Assembly: GCA_002118135.1 (NCBI GenBank)
Contig: BDIU01000016.1
Coordinates: forward strand, 124,001 to 188,000
DNA length: 64,000 bases
Source of the DNA: Trebouxia sp. TZW2008
Taxonomy: Eukaryota > Chlorophyta > Trebouxiophyceae > Trebouxiales > Trebouxiaceae
Direction: 5' to 3'
Shown here: one piece after another, positions 45,701-56,400 of the stretch
How the letters are laid out: the number at the start of each line of letters is the position of its first letter
Numbering within the stretch: position 1 is the first letter of the stretch
Made by a program: the position numbers and the translations under genes
The notes under the pieces: model-generated
What the model was told of the DNA's origin: nothing
What the model saw: only the letters and a program-made list of their open reading frames with translations
Databases searched by the model: none

Positions 45701-47787
45701 TACGTACAGCATACTTATGGTACAAGAGTGCTTGCAAGGAGCTTACGGTGAACATGGGAGGTCCGTCATTGAGGCACTGCTTGCGAACTCTGGAGAAGTA
45801 ACCGTCTGCCCCAACCACCAGCTTGGCACGCACAGACGGATGGCCTTTGTCAAAGTGAAGAGTGACGCCCTGATCATCTTCTTCATACCTCCGGAACTGC
45901 AGCATTGGAATGTTTCAGTCGAAACTTGTGTGTGTTAGAGTTGTACTGCAATGAATTTGCAGTCAGTGCACAATGGCAAGCATGGAGCTGTTTTGAAGAT
46001 GCAGTTTCTGACACTGAATTGATAACTAAGTCACTTGAGCTTGCAAACATTTTGTTGCACCATTAGCAAAGGTACAGACTCCATTAATTTCCCTTTGTTA
46101 GGACACTCAGCATAGGGACATTCTCAGAGTAAGGACAATGCAACTGGTACCCAATCACTGCATTCTGACTGCAGTGGCACCTCTGAGTAAGGACAATTCA
46201 ACATAAGGACAAATTTCATGGAACCAAAGCAGTCATCGCAAAGAGAAGTTGCTGTACTCCTGCCAGAAAGCCGCACTAAGCCCTGCCGTAGGACCAAGAT
46301 CCGCTTCTGGGTCCTACGGTGTCAAGGCTCAAGTGGAACTCAATGCTTGAACTGCTTGCAGTATGGGCTTTGGTTCAATCATGAAGTCCAAAGACAAACT
46401 TTGCATGAAGAAGAGTATGCATCAGTGCGAAGGCCTGGACAAACTGTGAGTCAAGGAGGGTTGCACAGCCAGCACTACTGGATGCAAAATCACCAGGATG
46501 TAAATACAGTAACTTCTCCTACTACGGACATTTCATGTAAAGGCGTTCTTGCTGTAAGGACGTCCATGTCGACAATGCAATGGGGACAACCACTGCAATC
46601 CGACTGCAACAGCATCATAGTAAACACAACATGACATAAGGCCAATGGTGTTGGCGAACAAAGCACTTCTGACAAAGAGAAGTCACTGTGAGTTTGACTC
46701 AAAAGAAGGAAAGGGGGCCCTGCCTGTCTGTCAAATTCAACAATGCCTGCAGGCAGATAGTCAAACAGCAGAGATCTGATCTCATGCCAGCCCAATAGCA
46801 TAACTTGTTTGCCATACTGCTGATGCAGCTTAGCCAGATCTTTGATGTTGTCCAAGGCCATTCCAAGAAATTTGCCTTCAAGATTGTACCGCCTGATGCC
46901 GTTGATGGGCAGTCCGTGCTTCTCAAAACTGCAAGCCAAGTTGAAGCAGGTGATTGCAGTTTCAAGAGCCAAAAACAGATGTATAGGTAGGGAATATGAT
47001 CCCAAAAGCAGCACTAAACCCTGCTGTAGCAGCACTAATTACAAGGTCCGCTGTTGGGTCCTACCCCTACTGCAAGTCATGCAAAAGCAGATGTTTGCAT
47101 CATTAAAGGTCAAAACTGCAAATTGAGTCAAAGCAGCTGTTTGCAGTCTTGAGAGCCAGAAAAGTTGGCCTGACAATTGAAGCAAATCAAGCTGAAATTG
47201 CTGATAAGCTAATTAGCACAGCGTTCATGCTGGCTTGTGTCAATGCTTTTGCCTGCAGAAAGGTCGTCTGCTGGCACTGTGATGATGATGGGTCATAATG
47301 TGACAAGCTGCTGTGGCGCACCTCTTGAGCAGATTTGGGTGAATCGCCTCCAGCGCATGTTGAGCGTTTGCTGACAGCCCGACAGCGGAGCCTTGCAATG
47401 TGTAGGTTGTTGAGCTTTCGTACACCTGCAAAGCAAGCTACTTATGTCGCAGTTCGCTGCGCAGCAACACTGCGCTGCGATGGTCGCCACTGATGCATTT
47501 CGTGTTCAGCTCCATGCTGCACGACAGTGCTGTGCGCAAATATGTCCAACGAGGCTAGTGTTGCTGATCGCTGCCGCCTACGGTGGAAGCAAGCGGTGCG
47601 CGTCAAAGAACTGATCGGGCAGGCTCAACTTTACACGAGTGTCTTTGCCGAGCGCAGACAAGATCGCGGCCGCTGTTGCAAGACCTCCTGGTCCTCCTCC
47701 TACCACAGCCACATCGACGGATTCGAGGGCTTGATCGCCGGCGCCATTTTCGGCTGCCATGCACAATTGTCTTTGCAAGCTCCACAT
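39764..47787 (-). CDS. Class A FAD-dependent monooxygenase (kynurenine/zeaxanthin-epoxidase-like)
   Basis: Eleven exons join in phase into about 688 codons: 47635-47787, 47322-47425, 46724-46928, 45747-45896, 45005-45066, 43942-44152, 43117-43537, 42019-42204, 40912-40999, 40182-40305 and 39764-40126. Motifs in order: VAVVGGGPGGLATAAAI (FAD ADP-binding), VVGADGYFSRVR (the second FAD/NADPH motif), MWRARIAKPEGL, and GRVTLLGDAAHATIPNG-QG (FAD ribityl binding). The family hydroxylates or epoxidises small aromatic or terpenoid substrates with NAD(P)H and O2. A Pro/Ser/Glu-rich insert of about 90 residues lies in exon 7. The last exon has two hydrophobic helices, suggesting membrane attachment. Intron 3 has a GC donor (CAG|GCAGGG). 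The substrate is unknown. Confidence 0.88.
40330..41340 (-). repeat. Junction copies around monooxygenase exons 9 and 10
   Basis: Copies of the start of exon 10 (SYETERPERVKVIHVRG) lie upstream of it at about 40330-40410 and 40450-40510. For exon 9 (QGLALALEDAAVLGWHLK), upstream acceptor-side copies are at about 41070-41160 and 41225-41325. A downstream donor-side copy is at 40755-40850. Confidence 0.85.
41590..41975 (-). repeat. Donor-side copies of the GDAAHA exon
   Basis: Downstream of exon 8 (42019-42204) its 3' end is repeated at about 41585-41680, 41790-41900 and 41935-41975. The 41790 copy keeps an open frame (LEQLWGRGRVTLLGDAAHA) and a GTAAGT donor. The 41585 copy has the Trp codon changed to TGA. 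Confidence 0.85.
42230..43060 (-). repeat. Donor-side array of monooxygenase exon 7
   Basis: About six to seven units of roughly 120-130 bp repeat the end of exon 7 (EVEDKHLVQQSPTG|GTGACG). Typical marks are GACTGTGCCRCTTGCTTGTCT and ATGACATCAACYGCTGT. Exon 8 itself begins with a similar segment (EIGDKQVAQSSPKG), so one unit has become the start of the next exon. Confidence 0.8.
44230..44680 (-). repeat. Acceptor-side array of monooxygenase exon 6
   Basis: Four copies of the start of exon 6 (SWRTPDSPIMSGPFAMLLP) lie upstream of it, near 44250-44312, 44347-44415, 44476-44545 and 44625-44672. A partial fifth is at about 44757-44785. Most keep a TGCAG acceptor. Confidence 0.85.
46075..46254 (+). 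mobile_element. MITE family A, copy 5
   Basis: Starts at TA|CAGACTCC with a few extra bases before the CTTTGTTAGGACACTC core; ends GAGAAGTTGCTG|TA. Intron 3 of the monooxygenase. Confidence 0.75.
46507..46688 (+). mobile_element. MITE family A, copy 6
   Basis: Starts TA|CAGTAACTTCTCC and ends GAGAAGTCACTG|TG, so the right TA has mutated. It lies in the same intron as copy 5 and 35 bp from the GC donor of exon 3. Confidence 0.8.
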
Positions 47788-48240
47788 TCAATGCTGAACG
47801 GCTGCGAAGAGTCGCTATCGCAGTGCGTAGCCTGTGCGTTGTGCCAGATTCGCCCCAGAACAGTGGCAAAGACAACTTCCTGATCACTGATTTTCGCCTA
47901 ATCCCTCGCATCTGGATGGCATCAGTCAGCGGTTCCTTGAGTCATGCTCAGGTGTCAAGGTAAAGAAGAAAAGACAGTTTCCGCCGGTTTCCTTCAGGCT
48001 GTTGCAGTCGGACAATGAAAAGTCGGACAATGAAAAGTTGTTCTCTGGCTGACTCGAAGTCCACTCGTGCATCAGCGTGTCTGGATCAAAGCTGACACCA
48101 AAGCTGAATCAGATGCATGTGTATGCCGAAAACGTTCGCACATTGTGCAATGTTGTCAAGTTTTACAGTAGATGTTGCTACACTTGAAAGCTGTTTCATC
48201 TTTATTGCAATGGAGATTTAGCTTGAGCTGAAGCTGTGCT
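47788..48240. promoter_or_regulatory. Upstream region of the monooxygenase
   Basis: The stretch from about 47500 to 47950 is CpG-richer than the introns and surrounds the start codon at 47787, as expected for a promoter and 5' UTR. The rest, to 48240, shows nothing recognisable. A perfect 16-bp tandem repeat, GTCGGACAATGAAAA, lies near 48009-48040. Confidence 0.4.
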
Positions 48241-50347
48241 TTACTTAAGTAAAGAAAGCTTCCCAGCCGACCACAAGTGCTGAACATCAAGCAGCAATTG
48301 GCAGCTTGACTTTTGCAGATACATATCTGAAGCCCAAAGTCCAAAAGCAACAATGAGCAGCAATCCAGGCACCTCTTCCAGCACAAGCACAGCAATCCCA
48401 GGCCCTGGGCACAACGAATACAAGCGCTGGTGGCAGGCCTGATGGAACGGCCTGAGTGTTGTGCACACGTGTCACTGCCAGTATGCCATGCACACATTGG
48501 AGCAGCAGCCTGCACAAGTCCCGTGCACACCAAGCTCAGCAACCAGACCTAGATACCCTCTGTGGCAACAATCAGAAATGTCCAAATCCTGAGGACACAG
48601 ATTGGAAATGCAGCAACCTCTGGTCTGAATGCATGGGGTCAGACTTGCATGCACCATCATTCACGCCCTATGAAGTCTGCATGCATGCCAACATCCCACA
48701 AATGCTGCAACTTGGAGTATGCGCAGCTACCATGTTGCAATAACATGCATGCTGACCTCACCAAACACTGTGAGTGAGTAGCTGCATACAATGCTGGCAA
48801 AGCTTACCAGACTACAGTGTGCTGGAATGAATGTCACACAGGCTCATGTGCCCAGTGCAAGCACACAGGTGCATGCATCCTCAGGCATATGATATCAATA
48901 TGAAGAACTTACATATATCTATTTACACAGATGCCAGGTGTACGTGGCCTGAGTTCTGTCTTGCTGGGCATGTAAGCGTTGGTGCAAACAAACTGTATTA
49001 TGGAGGGGATGCGGTACAACAGCTTGAAGAATTGGCAGGCCTGCTGGCCGCAAGACTGATGCTGCCAATGACTCAGGCAGGTTCAGCCGACACACTGTAC
49101 TCTTTTGATCGATACCTGTGCCCGCGCAAACGCGTGGGTATGCCTCACCCTGTTTCTACAGGCCATACATCAGGCTCATGCTGTTGTGAGCTTTTCTATG
49201 TTGAGGAGAGCCCAATGTGATGCATAACAGCAACCTCAATGCCGTTTTCTTCTGCTTGTAACTTCCTGTTTGCTTCTATTGAGGAGAAGTGCATTGCGCT
49301 GATACCAATCCTTGTGTCTTGGTCCGTAGCTGCCTCTATAAACAGAGACTCCTGTTTTGACACCTGACGGCATAGTGTCTGTTCCTCCTCTGTTCCAGCT
49401 GAGCTTTACACCAGCCGGATAGCAGTCAAGTTGTTGACAGAGTGCAAGAGACATTGTGCATAAACCTTGTATTGCATGATAGCAACCAAGCACCAGACCT
49501 GTCCAGACTCGTGGATGTGTCAACCCTCGCTTGTTACACACAGGCTCTTGAGCTCCTAAGAGCTCACACCTGAATTTTGAAGGTCACTTGAGCACCAGAT
49601 CAGATGCTCTGATGCTCATGCCATACATTTTTGTGCAAATTGTAGTCGTTAAATTGTCTGTTGCTGACTTTGCTGCTTTGATAGCTTCAGCTGAAGCTAT
49701 GCTGTAATATGGTTTGCCATCCACAAAGGGTTGGGCATCAAGCAACACATGGTATCATGAGGTTGCAGGTGACGGCCCGCACAGCGTAGTCCAAAGGCGG
49801 CTTCGAGTGGCGGTGTGAAGTCCACTGGATCAGGCACATCTTCAAGCACAAGCACAGCAGCTGCAGGCACTGATTCATGCGAATAATTAAGCTGTCTCAG
49901 TCTCGCAGCTGCAGTATCACGATCACTGGGCTGCCATAGGTGGTTCATGGCAAGGCAGATTACAGTCGCAGTGGCTGCAGCGATCACAGTGGCAAATAGA
50001 ACTGGTGATGATCAAACGATAGGCAAAGGCTGCCGCTGCTACCAGAGGCTGTACAGAGTGCAACAATGGCAATGACAGCTACAGTTGCCGTGGCAGTTGT
50101 GGCGGCAGAACATGTCAACGATGACAGTGAGCTGGTGCATCAAGCCCAGACCAGTCTGTGGTCTCGGAGCCAGATGCTCGCAGCTCCGCATGACATAAAC
50201 CCATGGGAACAAAGATGTGACTAAAGCACTGCAGACAGCAGGCTGCAAGTGCCATCTGTCCGGCACGGCACGAGCCCGGCGACACCTAGTAACAGCATGT
50301 CCAGCGCCTTCTTCACGCCGCACAAAGAAAAGACACCGCTCGCTCAC
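48241..50347 (-). CDS. Hypothetical protein gene, weak model
   Basis: The best evidence is a minus-strand frame at 49697-49987 (AAAVLVLEDVPDPVDFTPP..., then PHDTMCCLMPNPLW and a stop). A diverged copy of the same terminal exon lies at 48241-48410 (IAVLVLEEVPGLLL...). A short hydrophobic helix (TATVICLAM) occurs in it and again near 50055-50110 in another frame. The possible first exon is 50100-50347, in CpG-rich DNA. No family was recognised. Borders and splice sites are guesses; the two similar terminal exons suggest real coding origin. Confidence 0.3.
48900..49220 (+). other. Unexplained plus-strand open frame
   Basis: It reads HVSVGANKLYYGGDAVQQLE, then LAGLLAARLMLP, and has a protein-like composition. 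It lies between the two copies of the hypothetical terminal exon, on the opposite strand. No family recognised and no clear splice context. Confidence 0.25.
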
Positions 50348-50481
50348 GTTCCAACGCAGGACTGGCGTCGCAGCCGAATATAGCGACGCCGATTCACATA
50401 TCTGCAGCAGCTATCTGCAGCTGACGCCGACCCTCAGCCTGCGTCCGCGTTGCCTGCAGACGTTTGACCAACGGATACCAT
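50348..50481. promoter_or_regulatory. Divergent promoter region before the GH30 gene
   Basis: A short CpG-rich stretch between the GH30 start at 50482 and the possible start of the minus-strand hypothetical gene. No specific element was identified. Confidence 0.35.
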
Positions 50482-53400
50482 ATGCTCACGTGTCGCTGGT
50501 GCTTAGCACTGGTGTCCCTTGTCGTTTGCGGCAACAAAGTCAGCGGGTTCAGCCTTTCAAACCTCATCTCGCAAGTCATCCCCTTGAAGATCAGCACCGG
50601 CAAGAGCGCCCAAGACTTTCAAGGCTGGGGCACGTCTCTTGCATGGTTTGGAGAGTACGTCGGTAACCTAGAAGGTGATTACGACGGCCTGTCTATTCTC
50701 CGTCAAGCAGTTCAGCTTCTGCACATGTACAGGTATATGCTACTGCACATGTCAGCGACGTGGGTGCTTCAGTACGCAGTCATTGCACTATGCAGGCCCG
50801 GAGCAAGATCGCATTGCCGATCTCTTGTTTGATCCCGATTTGGGCTTAGGCTTGCAAATTGTCAGATACAACGTTGGGGCCAGCAACTCCACCTCAGCTG
50901 CAACCAGTAGCATGAGACCCTTTGCAGCAGTGCCGAGCATGATCAATGCAGATGGCACTTACAACTGGACTGCAGTAAGATCTGGCCCATTCACCCTGTC
51001 TCTGCCTGTCAAGCAATCACCCAGCTGCAGAGACATTATGTTAGCGCTAAGTACACAGCATGCAAAAGTTGCCAATGTGTCAATGATTGCATTGTTTAGC
51101 ACATCTGTCACTAGCATTGAGTTTGACTGTGGTCCATGCCATTTGCATGGAAGCGCAGTTAGCTGACCTTCCGGTCCCTGAATCTTGCACAGTACGTTCA
51201 GCAAATCACTAGGATTTGGCTTTCACCCTTCACACTTGATTTTTGTGGTTTTGCTGCCTTGTGCACCTTGACTGCTGTGTCAAGCACATGACTTTGTGTA
51301 CATGGATGCACAGAATACGTGGTATGAAGTTGACCAAAGTACTGCATTGTAAGGATGGTTGTTTGAGCTGATTCAGGGAGAAAAACAGATGTCAGTCTTG
51401 CTGGCAGCGCGTGACAGAGGAGTAATACTGTTTGAAGCTTTTGCCAACTCGCCGCCATGGTTCATGACTATCTCTGGAGATCCAAGGTATGGAGTTTGTC
51501 AGCGGCAAGTTTGCTTGGAAGACAGTGATTGCAAGCTATTCTTGTTTCATCTGGTATTGCATGTCGTGATCATACCTTCACATAGATATTGCCATGCTGC
51601 AGTTTAGTATTCTGCTTTAGCTGTTCTTGTTTGTTGTGATATTGTGCTGCCTCTTCTGCTATTGACAACATAGGCATCTTGTTCAAAGCACAACTTTTGT
51701 GATGTCTTGTCAGCTTGTCAATGGCTTTGCATGGCGTCTTTGTTCGACTCATGTTGATTGCCCATGTTGATCTAGACAAGAATCAAGTTCTGCCTTACGT
51801 TTTGATTTTGATCTCATCTGGAGCCAATCTCATCTTGGTCGTAGTAGACTTGATCTCACTAGCAAATGCACATTGCCAATTGAGCAGAATTCCCAGTGCA
51901 ATATGTTGACCCCAATCCCTGAAGCCTAGATTGCATCCCCTGCTGTGCAGCGGTAATGTCAATGGCGGGTCAGACAACCTCTCACCGAAGTACTATGATG
52001 CCTATGTGGACTACCTAACAGAAGTTGTCCAGTACTTCGGAGATGAGCTGAATGTCACATTCCAAACAGTGGAGCCGTTCAATGAACCCAGTTCAGCTTG
52101 GCACCAAGGCAACAATCAGGAAGGCTGCCACTATGAGGCCTCCACTCAACGCACCATTTTGTTGGTATGTCCTCTGACCTGTGTCTCATGTCTTGATGCT
52201 GATGTCATAGGTCCTTGAAGTGTTTGCATTGGCTGTCTCCTAGCCACATGTGGTTCATGTGTTGTTGGACTTGCGTATGATCATTAAGCAGCAATCAAAT
52301 TGCCCTGGAAGATCAAGAGGAGTGCCACTATGATGCCTCTGCTCAACATACTATCTTATTGGTGTGGCTGCACTGCCTTTTGAAACCAGTTAGAGTCTGT
52401 TTTTGGACACTACTGTCAAGCTTCCACTCAACGTGTCATGTTGTTGGCCTGTCCTATGTCTTATGTCTTGCGCCTTGTGTCTTATGTCATAAGTATATCT
52501 GCATTGCTTGTCTTTCAGCCAACATTTCATCCATGCACTGGAGGACTTGTGTATGATTGTCAAGCAGCAATCAAAAGCGCCCTGCAAGGTCAAGACGGCT
52601 GCCACTGTGATGTCTCTACTCAACGTACTATCTTGTTGGTAAGGCTTTGTTGTCTTTGTCCTTGATGCCATTATGTGCATGCTTTGTGGACTCATGAATG
52701 ATCAGCAACAGCGAGAAAGCAGCATGCTGTCAAGCGTACTGTAAGCATAGACTGGTCCCATTGACGCATTGCAGTCATACACATACTCAAGTCTGCAGAA
52801 TGCAAGCCAAGGTCAAGGGACTGGGTGATTTGCATGCTGCCTCATGATTGCTCAATGGACTGCAGAAACTTGCAGCGAGTCTCGCTGACAAGGGGCTAAG
52901 CCAGGAAACTGGCATCAGTGCGTCAGATGAGGACACCTACAACATTGCATTGGGAACATTCCTACAGTACCTGGGTGCTTTGCATGCTGTCTCATGAGTG
53001 CTTAAAGGACTGCAGAAGCTGGCGTCTTGTCAGTCTGCTGACAAGGGACTGCAACCAGAGACTGGTATCAGCACATCAGATGAAGACACATGTAGCGTTG
53101 CTTTGGCATTATTCCTACAGTACCTGGCCGTTTTGCATGCTGTCTCATAATCAGCTGATGGACTGGGGAAACTGGCAGCAAGTCTTGCTGACAAGGGGCT
53201 AAGCCAGGAAACCGGCATCAGTGCGTCAGATGAGGACACCTACGGCATTGCTTTGGAAACATTTCTACAGTAACTGGGTGCTTTGCATGCTGTCTCATAT
53301 GCGCTTGCTGGACTGCAGAAACTGGCAGCGAGTCTTGCTGACAAGGGGCTAAGCCAGGAAACCGGCATCAGTGCGTCAGATGAGGACACCTACGGCATTG

Positions 53401-56400
53401 CTTTGGAAACATTGCTACAGTAACTGGGTGCTTTGCATGCTGTCTCATATGCGCTTGCTGGACTGCAGAAACTGGCAGCGAGTCTTGCTGACAAGGGGCT
53501 AAGCCAGGAAACTGGCACCAGTGCGTCAGATGAGGACACACACAGCGTTGCTTTGGGAACATTCCTACAATACCTGGGTGCTTTGCATGTTGTCTCATGA
53601 ATGCTTGAGTGGCTGCAGAAACTGGCAGCGAGTCTCGCTGACAAGGGGCTCAGCCAAGGCACTGGCATCAGTGCGTCAGATGAGGACACCTGTGGCATTG
53701 CATTGGGAACCATCCTACAATACCTGGGTGCTTTGGATGCTGTCTCATACGTGCTTGCAAGCTGGCAGCCAGTCTTGCCGACAAAGTGCTAAGCCAGGAA
53801 ACTGGCATCAGTGCGTCAGATGAGGACACCTATGGCATCGCTTTGGGAACACTTCTACTGTAACTGGGTGCTTTGCATGCTGTCTCATAAGCGCTTGCTG
53901 GATTGCAGAAACTTGCAGCAAGTCTTGCAGACAAGGGGCTAAGCCCGGAAACTGGCATCATCGCGTCAGATGAGGACACATGTAGCATTGCTTTGAAATT
54001 ATTCCTACAGTACCTGGCCGCTTTGCATGCTGTCTCATAATGAGTTGATGAACTGCAGAAGCTGGCAGCGAGTCTTGCCGACAAAGGGCTAAGCCAAGAA
54101 ACTGGCATCAGTGCGTCAGATGAGGACACCTATGGCATCGCTTTGGGAACATTCCTACAGTACCTGGGTGCTTTGGATGCTGTTGACCAAATTGGCACAC
54201 ACGCTTATCAAGGTACAGCGCCATTTTGCTGTGATATTGACAACTTTGAGTATCAGACAATGCTCCATTGAGGTCATTAAACTAATTGACAGCGCCTAAA
54301 TTTGTCTGCTGAACCGAGACACATCTCAACAGCTCCAGCTTGAGCGGGTTCTCACCCTGGACCACCCAGAGCTTGCAATCTTCCTCTGTCTATAGCTGCT
54401 CAAAAGCAGGAAGAACGATGATTGCGATCTCCAGCATGCATTAGTGCTGTCACGAGCACCTCTTCATTTGCCGTGCCGTCATGCGCTACCTGTCCAAAGT
54501 GTTACATGTATAAGTTGCAGGACCTTGACGTGAGGCTTCACATACTGTGGCAAACAATTGGGGCCAACTTAGCCTTGCATTGATGTTTGAGCAACACAAA
54601 CAGCTGGCAATTTGCTGAGATTATATCGCGCATACATTGAGTTGCTCACAGACCTGTTTGTGTGGGGTCAACAGTTTTCAAAATTGCACTCTTGCAACTC
54701 CTGCTCAGAAGCAAGTTATCAAGTGACCTTTTGCACAGACTGTAATAGTAGCTCGAATTGCCCCATCAGCACATCTGAGTTGTGCATTGTTGCATCAATG
54801 TATCAATTTGTGCCACAGAATATACAGGTTGACTACTGGCTGAAAAGCAACTTTCAATGGCCTTGCAGAAACCCTAGCAGTGGCAGCATCAGTGCCCTTG
54901 AGGGTTGCAGCAGACGCTGCTGGGAAGCATTTGTAGATGACTGAGAACGCAGGTGGAAGTTACAATGTCACTGCATTTCTCCATTTTTCTGTTCACTCAT
55001 CAACTACAAGTATGGCTCTTGCAGAAACCCTAGCAGTGGCAGCATCAGTGCCACTTAGGGCTGCAGCAGATGCTGCTGGTAAGCGTCTGTGGATGACTGA
55101 GTACGCAGGCGGAAGTTACAATGTCACTGACATTGAGACAGGGCTAGCACTGTCAACTCAGGTGTGCTTTGGCAGTTGTGCCATTCTCTGCTGGCTTAGA
55201 TCTGCAAACCACTGCGCCACCTGATGAGTCACCTCAAGTGCCTGATGAGTAATCTTGACTTCCTGCCAGTGCCTGCCAGTGCATGGCAATGCTTCTGAGA
55301 TCTGTGTTTTCACATTATCATCACTGTTGACATGCTGAGCTCAAATGCATTTGCAATCACATTGTGACGTGCAGCGTTCCATGCAATAGCTGATAGTGAC
55401 TGTCAGCACACTTGACTGCTAGCAAATGGCTGACGTCTGTCACTGCAGGCTTTGGGCAAGATTGTTCAAAGGCAATGCCTTGCTTGCATATGCACCTAGC
55501 TGGGACATGGACCCTCACTAGAAAGCATGTCAACGATGATGATCATGAATATTGTGCCCGTGTGCAGATTTTGGCGGATTTGAAGAATGCTGGCGTGCAA
55601 GCTTGGATCTACTGGCAGGTCAGACATGGCTGCTCATGATCTTCACCTTGTTTCTTTTACTTCACCTGGTCTTCTTCTTCGCCTGCTTTTGTGCCCTCTG
55701 AGATTGTCACTGGACCACAAGCTTCCTATTACGCGGTTCATGCCATTGGAGAAATTTGCTGATGTTGTGAAAGGATACATAGCGCCATTTTTCCAAGAGG
55801 GCCATGAGGAAATTTTGCAGAGGCACTATGCATACAAGCATGCTCTTGTGCTAAGCGGATGTACACGGTCAACATCATGTCAGGCGTCGTGTGTTCTCAT
55901 TGCATGCTTGCATGTTTCATGGTTCATCATGGTTTAGGTTAGCACGTGATCGAACTGGTTGGAGACAGTTGATTGCTTCTGTGCGTACCTAGATGGGCCT
56001 GCTGAGCCTACCTAGCCCACGTTCACAATGAATGAATGAAAATAACACTTTCAGTATCATGTCAGGCGTGATGATGTTCTCACTGCATGCTTGCATGTTT
56101 GTTGTGCTTACTTTCCTGCGTTTGAGCTTGCACGGCAAGGCTTTGGTGGGAGATGTGAACCTGCAACTGCTGGCACTGCAGGCTGTTGAGAACATATATG
56201 GAACAGGAGGGCTGTGGGGCTTCTTGCAAATGCCCTTTGGGGACTTTGGTCCTCAAGACGTGCCATGGCCAAATGTGCCCATCCAGATAAGCAAGCAGTA
56301 CTACGCCATGATGCAGGCATGCTCTTCTTCACCTGATCTTGCATTTTGCATTTCAATGCTAACATACACCCCACTATGCCCGACGTCCCATTGTGTCTGT

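Noticed and set aside
47527..47963. Plus-strand frames opposite the monooxygenase first exon
   Set aside because: They are antisense to the GGGPGG exon and promoter, with no family resemblance.
55450..55475. Possible GH30 micro-exon GCTTTGGGCAAGATT after CTGCAG
   Set aside because: Exons 55025-55161 and 55568-55618 join directly in phase and match the family (LALSTQ-ILADLKNAG) without it.
56032..56181. Open frame before GH30 exon 8 extending it upstream
   Set aside because: The family resemblance starts at AVENIYGTGGLWG right after a CACTGCAG acceptor; the upstream residues are intronic.
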